A stretch of 5,503 nucleotides of DNA, taken from the NCBI GenBank assembly GCA_964392345.1, contig CAYMPQ010000084.1, positions 1 through 5,503 of the forward strand, in the 5' to 3' direction. Of the stretch, positions 1-4,285 are shown piece after piece. The stretch is from JAUVXY01 sp964392345 (GTDB lineage Bacteria; Actinomycetota; Humimicrobiia; Humimicrobiales; Humimicrobiaceae). Both the position numbers and the translations under genes were made by a program. How positions within the stretch are numbered: the stretch's first letter is position 1; every line of letters starts with the position of its first letter. The notes under the pieces were generated by a model. It was not told the origin of the DNA. It was given only the letters and a program-made list of their open reading frames with translations, and ran no database searches.

Positions 1-56
1 GAACCCCTGTTTTAGCCTTGAGAGGGCTATGTCCTAGGCCACTAGACGAATGCGCC
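1..56 (-). tRNA. tRNA-Glu (anticodon CTC), 3' part missing at window edge
   Basis: Read on the minus strand, the sequence starts with a 7-nt acceptor strand GGCGCAT (56-50). It continues with TC, a D-arm GTCT...GGAC, and a 5-bp anticodon stem TAGCC/GGCTA (29-25 with 17-13). The 7-nt loop CTCTCAA (24-18) holds anticodon CTC at 22-20, which reads GAG (Glu). The variable region and the start of the T-arm (AGGGG then TTC) are visible before the window ends. About 20 nt are missing: the second T-stem strand, the acceptor 3' strand and any encoded CCA. The TCGTCTAG block after the acceptor strand is typical of bacterial tRNA-Glu. The gene diverges from the toxin-antitoxin operon beside it. Confidence 0.93.
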
Positions 57-66
57 ACAACTCAGA

Positions 67-95
67 ATATTATCTGTTTTATCTGTATTTGTAAA
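67..95 (-). promoter_or_regulatory. Probable promoter of tRNA-Glu
   Basis: On the minus strand a TTTACA box (95-90, 5 of 6 matches to TTGACA) precedes two overlapping -10 candidates: GATAAT (74-69, 5 of 6, spacer 15) and TAATAT (72-67, 4 of 6, spacer 17). Either would start transcription a few bases before the tRNA 5' end at 56, as expected for a tRNA. The region is very AT-rich, so chance matches are possible. Confidence 0.45.
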
Positions 96-247
96 TACTT
101 CCTTTTAGAGCTTATTATATATAGTAGGATTATTTAGAAAATTTTATTAAGATTATTAATTGCTGATTTTAAGTATATTTAAGGTAGTCTTATTCCAATC
201 TTATTTTAAATAGTTTTTAATGTGACAATTTATAACAGGGGTAATTG

Positions 248-287
248 ATGGCATTGAATTTTGCCAAAAACCATTGTATAATGGCAA
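248..287 (+). promoter_or_regulatory. Candidate VapB/VapBC operator: three TGGCA-type half-sites over the promoter
   Basis: ATGGCA (248-253), TTGCCA (261-266, inverted) and ATGGCA (281-286) surround the -35 box, sit in the spacer, and overlap the end of the -10. They form two overlapping inverted repeats: TGGCA-N8-TGCCA (249-266) and TTGCCA-N15-TGGCAA (261-287). The outer two sites are direct repeats 33 bp apart, about three helical turns. Inside lies a further perfect inverted repeat, CCATT-GTAT-AATGG (271-284), covering the -10. AbrB-fold antitoxins alone or with their toxin normally repress their own promoter by binding such palindromes; that this one does so is inferred. Confidence 0.55.
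254..282 (+). promoter_or_regulatory. Promoter of the vapBC operon
   Basis: A perfect -10 hexamer TATAAT (277-282) is preceded at a 17-nt spacing by TTGAAT (254-259, 4 of 6 matches to TTGACA). The expected start near 289 gives a leader of roughly 40 nt before the antitoxin ATG at 328. The promoter is embedded in the inverted repeats described in the next entry, which supports its reality and suggests autoregulation. Confidence 0.65.
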
Positions 288-327
288 ATAATTATTTATA
301 AAATATTATTTGAGAGCATTGATTATT

Positions 328-597
328 ATGAAGAAAAAATATAAGACTACAGTTGATCGGTTTGGTAGAATTGTAATTCCTAAGGAAATTAGAAATAATT
401 TTGGTCTTTCTAAAGATGTAGAATTAGGTATTGAAGAGGTAACAAAAGGGATTTTACTACATCCAAGATTAGAAAAGCAGTTTATTGTAAATAAAGATGG
501 TGTATTGGTTGTAAGGGCAGAGTTAACAGAATCTATTGACGGATTTTTAGAGAAGAACCGTCAAAGTCGAATTAAATATATTTTAAAGGATGTGTGA
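328..597 (+). CDS. vapB: Antitoxin of a VapBC-type module, AbrB/SpoVT fold
   Basis: This 89-aa protein has an N-terminal swapped-hairpin AbrB/SpoVT DNA-binding domain (about residues 1-46). Its family signature is the stretch VDRFGRIVIPKEIRNNFG (residues 9-26), ending in a loop of the GLxxxxxLxI type. The C-terminal part (about 47-89) is charged and probably wraps around the toxin to neutralise it. The protein should also repress its own operon. I chose ATG 328 over the in-frame TTG at 310: a GAGAG motif (312-316) lies 11 nt upstream of 328, nothing SD-like precedes 310, and family members usually begin just before the signature. The gene ends in TGA 2 nt before the toxin start. By hand count of sampled lines it is about 30% GC, lower than the metabolic genes downstream. 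Family assignment is secure; pairing with the adjacent PIN protein follows from context. Confidence 0.9.
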   Translation: MKKKYKTTVDRFGRIVIPKEIRNNFGLSKDVELGIEEVTKGILLHPRLEKQFIVNKDGVLVVRAELTESIDGFLEKNRQSRIKYILKDV

Positions 598-599
598 TA

Positions 600-1034
600 A
601 TGAGAGTTCTTTTTGATACTTCTGTTATTGTAGCAGCTACCATAGAAGCTCATCCTAAACATGGAGAGTCTTTACCATGGCTTCAAAAAGTTAAAAAAGG
701 TGTAATAGAGGGAATTATATCATCACATACTTTAATTGAGCTATATTCTGTGTTTACATCATTACCAGTAAGTCCAAGAATTTCTCCAGCAACAGCTTGG
801 CAGCTAATACGGGAAAATGTAATTAAAAATTTTGAGATTATAACATATGCAGAAACTGATTATAAATCTGTTCTACAAGGATTGGTAGAGAATCAGATTA
901 GTGGTGGTTCAAGTTATGATGGGCTAATTGCATATGTAATAGATAAAATTACAGTGGATAAATTATTAACTTTAAATAGAAGTGATTTTTTAAGGGTAAG
1001 ACCAACGGCAGCAGATATTATTGTTGAGCCATAA
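600..1034 (+). CDS. vapC: PIN-domain ribonuclease toxin, VapC family
   Basis: This 144-aa single-domain PIN protein is the size expected for VapC. The acidic metal-binding residues are all present: D6 in LFDTS, E47 in LIELYS, D107 in SYDGLIAY and D129 in LNRSDF, where N126 also fits the family pattern. It should be an active Mg/Mn-dependent endoribonuclease, which in VapC proteins typically cuts tRNA or rRNA. The target here cannot be read from sequence. I chose ATG 600 rather than the in-frame GTG at 594 because AAAGGA (585-590) lies 9 nt before 600 but only 3 nt before 594. With this start the gene does not overlap the antitoxin (2-nt gap), and translation is probably coupled. All catalytic positions are intact and there is no frameshift, so the module looks functional. 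GC is about as low as in the antitoxin. Confidence 0.9.
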   Translation: MRVLFDTSVIVAATIEAHPKHGESLPWLQKVKKGVIEGIISSHTLIELYSVFTSLPVSPRISPATAWQLIRENVIKNFEIITYAETDYKSVLQGLVENQISGGSSYDGLIAYVIDKITVDKLLTLNRSDFLRVRPTAADIIVEP

Positions 1035-1063
1035 AAAGTTTAGTCTGTTATTCTAAGAAATCT

Positions 1064-1087
1064 AAGCGTAAGAAAGTATTTTCGCTT
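1064..1087 (+). terminator. Weak hairpin after vapC, possible terminator
   Basis: AAGCG (1064-1068) pairs with CGCTT (1083-1087). After one T-T mismatch three more pairs can form, closing a 6-nt loop. It lies 30 nt past the vapC stop, where a terminator would be expected. No T-run follows directly (the nearest is 1119-1126), so this is not a standard intrinsic terminator. Confidence 0.25.
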
Positions 1088-1109
1088 GATGTTAATTTCA
1101 ATTATCTTA

Positions 1110-1137
1110 TAGAAAACATTTTTTTTAATGATATAAT
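1110..1137 (+). promoter_or_regulatory. Extended -10 promoter for fba
   Basis: TGA followed by TATAAT (1129-1137) is a perfect extended -10 element. The best -35 candidate, TAGAAA (1110-1115, 16-nt spacer, 4 of 6 matches), is weak, which fits an extended -10 promoter. Transcription would begin near 1144 and give a leader of about 90 nt before the fba ATG. It may drive the downstream metabolic genes as well. Confidence 0.6.
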
Positions 1138-1144
1138 TACTAAA

Positions 1145-1197
1145 GCTTATTTATATTAGTTATGTCTTTTTTATTAATATTTTTAAGCATCTTTTTT
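1145..1197 (+). other. Possible leader stem-loop with T-run upstream of fba
   Basis: Within the predicted fba leader, GCTTA (1145-1149) can pair with TAAGC (1184-1188), and ATATTA (1153-1158) with TAATAT (1175-1180). A 3x3 internal loop separates the stems and a 16-nt terminal loop closes them. A run of six T (1192-1197) follows. The arrangement resembles a weak attenuator or protective 5' structure, but the stem is mostly A-T in AT-rich DNA, so chance is a serious alternative. I recognised no known riboswitch class. Confidence 0.25.
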
Positions 1198-1232
1198 AAT
1201 TGTAAAAAAAACAGAGATATAAGGGGGTTAAA

Positions 1233-2231
1233 ATGCCGCTAGTTCCTATGAAACAAATACTGGATGAAGCCATAAAAGCAGATTACGGAGTTGGAGCATT
1301 TAATGTAAACAATATGGAGCAAATCCAGGGTATTATGAAAGCAGCTAAGGAAACTGCTTCTCCAGTAATACTTCAGGCAAGTAGAGGGGCATTGAAATAT
1401 ACTAATATGGTATATATAAAACATTTAGTTGCTGCTGCCTGTGAAGATAACCCGGATATTCCAATTGCACTGCATCTTGATCATGGCAATAGCCTGGAGA
1501 CCTGCAAAATGGCAATAGGGCTAGGTTTTACTTCAGTTATGATGGATGGTTCTCTTAAAGAAGACGCTAAAACCCCTACAACTTTTGATGAAAATGTGGA
1601 AGTTACAAAAAAGGTAGTAGAATATGCCCATGCCTTTGGCGTAACCGTGGAAGGGGAGCTCGGTACGCTTGGGGGTATAGAAGACGGGGTTGGTTCAGGC
1701 AAAGTAAGACTAACTGACCCGGATGAAGCAGTTAAGTTTGTGGAGATAACAGGTGTAGACGCGCTGGCTCTTGCCATCGGCACAAGCCATGGGGCCTATA
1801 AATTTAAAGCTGAGCCGAAGCTGGCAATTGATATAGTAAGTGAGGTGTCAGAAAGACTTAAAAATTTCCCCCTTGTTATGCATGGGTCCTCTTCTGTTCC
1901 GAAGGAGCTTATTGACATAATAAACAAGTATGGTGGGAACATGCAAAAGACAATGGGGGTTCCTATTGAAAGCATACAGCAGGCGATAAAGAGGGGAATA
2001 AGAAAAATAAATGTTGACACGGATGGCAGGCTTGCAATGACTGGCGCCATAAGAAAATGTCTTTCTGAAAAACTTGATGTATTTGATCCGAGGGAATATT
2101 TTGGAAAAGCAAGAGAAGCTGTTTATGAAATGGTCAAGGGGAAGATGGTAGCCTTTGGGACAACAGGGCACGCAGGGGACTACGAGCCTGCTACGCTTGA
2201 GGACATGAAAAAAGTATATGAAGAAAAATAA
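1233..2231 (+). CDS. fba: Class II fructose-1,6-bisphosphate aldolase, Calvin-cycle-subtype sequence
   Basis: This cytosolic zinc enzyme reversibly cleaves fructose 1,6-bisphosphate into dihydroxyacetone phosphate and glyceraldehyde 3-phosphate. The 332-aa protein spans the whole TIM-barrel domain. Visible landmarks are GAFNVNN (21-27), LHLDHG (80-85) with catalytic D83 and zinc ligand H84, SVMMDGS (101-107), VEGELG (139-144), GTSHGAYK (183-190) with zinc ligand H186, MHGSSS (216-221) with zinc ligand H217, and the phosphate/substrate-binding KINVDTD (258-264). The sequence, including the QASRGALKY block and the GTSHGAYK and INKYGG blocks, resembles the bacterial subgroup named after Calvin-cycle CbbA aldolases. 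It lacks a short insert after GELG that I recall from proteobacterial members, which explains its slightly shorter length. The name does not imply CO2 fixation, and such aldolases can also act on sedoheptulose 1,7-bisphosphate. AAGGGGG (1221-1227) is a strong SD 5 nt before the ATG. The phosphofructokinase gene follows after 65 nt. Confidence 0.95.
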   Translation: MPLVPMKQILDEAIKADYGVGAFNVNNMEQIQGIMKAAKETASPVILQASRGALKYTNMVYIKHLVAAACEDNPDIPIALHLDHGNSLETCKMAIGLGFTSVMMDGSLKEDAKTPTTFDENVEVTKKVVEYAHAFGVTVEGELGTLGGIEDGVGSGKVRLTDPDEAVKFVEITGVDALALAIGTSHGAYKFKAEPKLAIDIVSEVSERLKNFPLVMHGSSSVPKELIDIINKYGGNMQKTMGVPIESIQQAIKRGIRKINVDTDGRLAMTGAIRKCLSEKLDVFDPREYFGKAREAVYEMVKGKMVAFGTTGHAGDYEPATLEDMKKVYEEK

Positions 2232-2296
2232 ACAAGCATAGTGGCAAAATTCCCAGGGAAAATATTTTTTGTTATAAAGGAGAGGTTATAGTAATT

Positions 2297-3349
2297 ATGG
2301 GGATCAATATAAAGGGGACTGCTAAAAAGGTAGCTGTATTAACCGGTGGTGGAGATTCCTCTGCAATAAATGATTTTATAAGGACACTTGTAATACTTCT
2401 TAGGAAGGAAGATATTGAAGTAGCAGGGGTTAAGAATAGTTACAGGGGATTAATTGAAAATGAATTTACAGATTTAAGTATTGAAACGGTTGATAATATA
2501 TGCGGGACAGGCGGAACAATTATTGGAACTTCCAGAACCAATCCTTATAAAATTGAAGGAGCAGTAAGTAAAATACTTAAAAACATAGAAGACGAAAAAA
2601 TAGATGTTCTGGTGTGTGCAGGAGGAAATGATACGCTAACGGTGGCTTCAAAACTGGCCATGGAGGGTATAAATGTAATTGGAGTGCCTCAGACCATAGA
2701 TAATGATATATGTGGTACAGATTACAGCATTGGCTTTCACAGTGCTATTAAGAATATAGTTTCAGCCACTACAATGATGCTCTCGTCTAATGTATCTCAT
2801 GAAAAAGAGATGCTGGTAGAAGTTATGGGCAGAGACAGCGGTTTTCTTACTATTAGAAGTGCTCTGGTTCTGGGTGCAGATGGGGCGCTTATCCCAGAAT
2901 TTCCAGCAGATGTTGATAAAATATGCAATCTTATTGCAAGGAGAAGAAAAAAAGGTAGAAAATATGGCCTCTTTGTGGTATCAGAAGGAGTAAAGATAAA
3001 GGGGGGCCAGCTGCTGCAGAAAGATGTAGATGTGTTTGGAAATGTTAAGCTTGGAGGCATAATGTATTCTCTTGCTGAAATGATAGATAAAAAAATTGGC
3101 ATAAAACCAAGGGTCAATGTATTGGGATATCTACAGAGGGGAGGGGTACCTTCAGCTTATGACTGCTACCTTTCCACAGTATTTGCAAGAGGAACAGCTG
3201 ACAATGTACTGGATAATAAATTTGGAATGATGGTAGGGGTAAAGTCTGAAAGACCAAAAAATGTGCCTATATCTGACGCAATAGGCAAGCTCAAGTTGGT
3301 GGACAGGAAAACTTATGAATTTGTAAACTGCCTGGGGGATATCTGGTAA
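2297..3349 (+). CDS. pfkA: 6-phosphofructokinase family enzyme; phosphoryl donor (ATP or PPi) uncertain
   Basis: A 350-aa single-domain protein of the PfkA fold that phosphorylates fructose 6-phosphate, supplying the substrate of the upstream aldolase. Motifs in order are LTGGGD (15-20), GGTIIGTSR (72-80), GGNDTL (109-114), PQTIDND (131-137) with catalytic base D135, VEVMGRDSG (174-182), SEG (229-231), and R272 plus GYLQRGG (277-283) for sugar-phosphate binding. Aligned by motif with E. coli PfkA, D103-G104 becomes N111-D112, G124 becomes Q132, R162 becomes K170 and H249 becomes Y278. An Asp at the 104 position and loss of Gly at 124 are features of pyrophosphate-dependent or mixed-donor members, but those normally have Lys at 124, so the donor stays open. 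The usual PG after GGD is also replaced (GGDSSAIN). AAAGGAGAGG (2276-2285) provides an SD with its last GAGG 11 nt before ATG 2297; no other in-frame start fits. Catalytic D135 is present, so an active enzyme is likely. Confidence 0.88.
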   Translation: MGINIKGTAKKVAVLTGGGDSSAINDFIRTLVILLRKEDIEVAGVKNSYRGLIENEFTDLSIETVDNICGTGGTIIGTSRTNPYKIEGAVSKILKNIEDEKIDVLVCAGGNDTLTVASKLAMEGINVIGVPQTIDNDICGTDYSIGFHSAIKNIVSATTMMLSSNVSHEKEMLVEVMGRDSGFLTIRSALVLGADGALIPEFPADVDKICNLIARRRKKGRKYGLFVVSEGVKIKGGQLLQKDVDVFGNVKLGGIMYSLAEMIDKKIGIKPRVNVLGYLQRGGVPSAYDCYLSTVFARGTADNVLDNKFGMMVGVKSERPKNVPISDAIGKLKLVDRKTYEFVNCLGDIW

Positions 3350-3439
3350 AGAATCTGCACATACTGGCAGGGAAGTGCGCATTGCCTGTAAAAGCAGCAT
3401 TTGAAGTCCAGTTTTAGTTTTTATATCTGATTATACAAA

Positions 3440-3445
3440 TATAAA
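3440..3445 (+). promoter_or_regulatory. Possible -10 element just before the DUF72 gene
   Basis: TATAAA (5 of 6 matches to TATAAT) ends 8 nt before the DUF72 ATG at 3454. A start 7 or 8 nt downstream would fall at or next to the ATG, which would give a nearly leaderless mRNA. This would fit the absence of an SD there. No good -35 box lies at 16-18 nt, so the call is weak. Confidence 0.22.
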
Positions 3446-3453
3446 AAGCGCAT

Positions 3454-4182
3454 ATGAGAAGCCCTAAAATATATATAGGAACATCAGGCTGGAGCTATGA
3501 CGGCTGGTCAGGAATTTTTTATCCTGAAAGTTTAGCAAGGACTGGATGGCTTTCTTTCTATTCGGAGCATTTTAGCACCGTAGAAATAAACAGCAGCTTT
3601 TATCACTTGCCAAAACCACAGACGTTTAATAGTTGGGCAAAAAAAACGCCAGATAATTTTCTATTTGCTGTAAAAGCATCAAGATATATAACTCATATTA
3701 AAAGATTAAAAGACTGCGGCGAGCCGTTTAAAAATTTACTTAAGTCAGCTAAAGAACTTAAAGGCAAGCTGGGACCATTTTTATTTCAGCTGCCCCCAAA
3801 TATGAAAAAAAATACAAGCAGATTTAAAGATTTTTTAGAAATACTGCCCGATGATTACAAATATGCTTTTGAGTTTAGAAACGAGAGCTGGTTCTGTGAC
3901 GAGGTATACAATATGCTTGACAGCAAAGGATGCGCAATTGTGATCTCAAATTCTCCTGGGTTTCCTTATCATGAGAAAGTAGCTGGAAGTTTCTGTTATA
4001 TAAGGATGCACGGAGGGAAAGAGCTGTATTCATCTAATTATACCGGGATTGAACTTAAAAAAGTTGCTAAAATAGTAAAGCAATATCAAAAAAATGGCAT
4101 AAGCAGTTATACGTATTTTAACAATGACATACATGGCTACGCAGTTGAAAATGCCAAAACACTGATAAACCTAATTTCTTAG
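3454..4182 (+). CDS. DUF72 (YecE-family) protein of unknown function
   Basis: The 242-aa protein is a full-length DUF72 member (PF01904), a family with a TIM-barrel-like fold and no settled biochemical role. Hallmarks in order are the N-terminal IGTSGWSYDGW (8-18) and FYP (22-24), then STVEINSSFY (41-50), FAVKASRYITH (71-81), LGPFLFQLPP (106-115), FEFRNESW (139-146), YIRMHG (182-187) and YFNND (221-225), followed by G228 and NA (233-234). The conserved E44, E140, R142, H186 and N224-D225 form the presumed pocket. It is soluble, with no signal peptide or membrane segment. ATG 3454 puts IGTSGW seven residues in, as usual for the family, but I see no SD upstream. The gene lies 104 nt after the phosphofructokinase and 103 nt before the glycosyltransferase start, so it may have its own promoter. 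Family membership is secure; adjacency to sugar metabolism suggests no definite function. Confidence 0.93.
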   Translation: MRSPKIYIGTSGWSYDGWSGIFYPESLARTGWLSFYSEHFSTVEINSSFYHLPKPQTFNSWAKKTPDNFLFAVKASRYITHIKRLKDCGEPFKNLLKSAKELKGKLGPFLFQLPPNMKKNTSRFKDFLEILPDDYKYAFEFRNESWFCDEVYNMLDSKGCAIVISNSPGFPYHEKVAGSFCYIRMHGGKELYSSNYTGIELKKVAKIVKQYQKNGISSYTYFNNDIHGYAVENAKTLINLIS

Positions 4183-4247
4183 AATGTATTGTTTCTTTCA
4201 AATTACATAGAATTATTACGCAATAGCAGGGAAAGTAACACCAGATA

Positions 4248-4256
4248 TGTTATACT
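4248..4256 (+). promoter_or_regulatory. Possible extended -10 promoter for the glycosyltransferase gene
   Basis: TG-T-TATACT (4248-4256) matches an extended -10 (TATACT, 5 of 6). No recognisable -35 lies 16-18 nt upstream. A start near 4263 would exclude the in-frame ATG at 4259 from the message and leave the ATG at 4286 as the first start, with a leader of about 22 nt. Confidence 0.35.
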
Positions 4257-4285
4257 AAATGCCAAAATTATATTTAGTATTTATT

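Noticed and set aside
1..56. tRNA-Glu as an integration site for an island carrying vapBC
   Set aside because: Integrases usually use the tRNA 3' end, which points left out of the window, while vapBC lies at the 5' side. No integrase or repeated tRNA fragment is visible.
188..205. Two TCTTATT copies 11 bp apart in the AT-rich spacer
   Set aside because: Short, low-complexity repeats are expected by chance in such AT-rich DNA and are not tied to any promoter.
310..327. Upstream TTG start (310) for the antitoxin
   Set aside because: No SD-like sequence precedes it, and six extra residues would lie before the normal AbrB-domain start; ATG 328 with GAGAG 11 nt upstream fits better.
594..599. 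GTG start (594) for the PIN toxin, overlapping the antitoxin stop
   Set aside because: The AAAGGA at 585-590 is only 3 nt away from GTG 594 but 9 nt from ATG 600, and VapC proteins normally begin with the short strand that carries the first Asp.
1239..2171. Several antisense open frames within fba
   Set aside because: They lie wholly inside a strongly conserved gene, have no SD or family motifs, and reflect codon bias of the sense strand. The same applies to antisense frames at 2797-3117 and 3152-3400.
2250..2260. TTCCC-A-GGGAA palindrome plus nearby T-run in the fba-pfk gap, as a terminator
   Set aside because: With a 1-nt centre it cannot fold as written; allowing a real loop leaves only three pairs. 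It does not convincingly separate fba from pfk.
3363..3422. ACTGG (3363-3367) and CCAGT (3408-3412) followed by a T-rich stretch after pfk, as a terminator
   Set aside because: The stem has only five pairs enclosing a 40-nt loop, and an A and G interrupt the T-run. Too weak to annotate without folding comparison.
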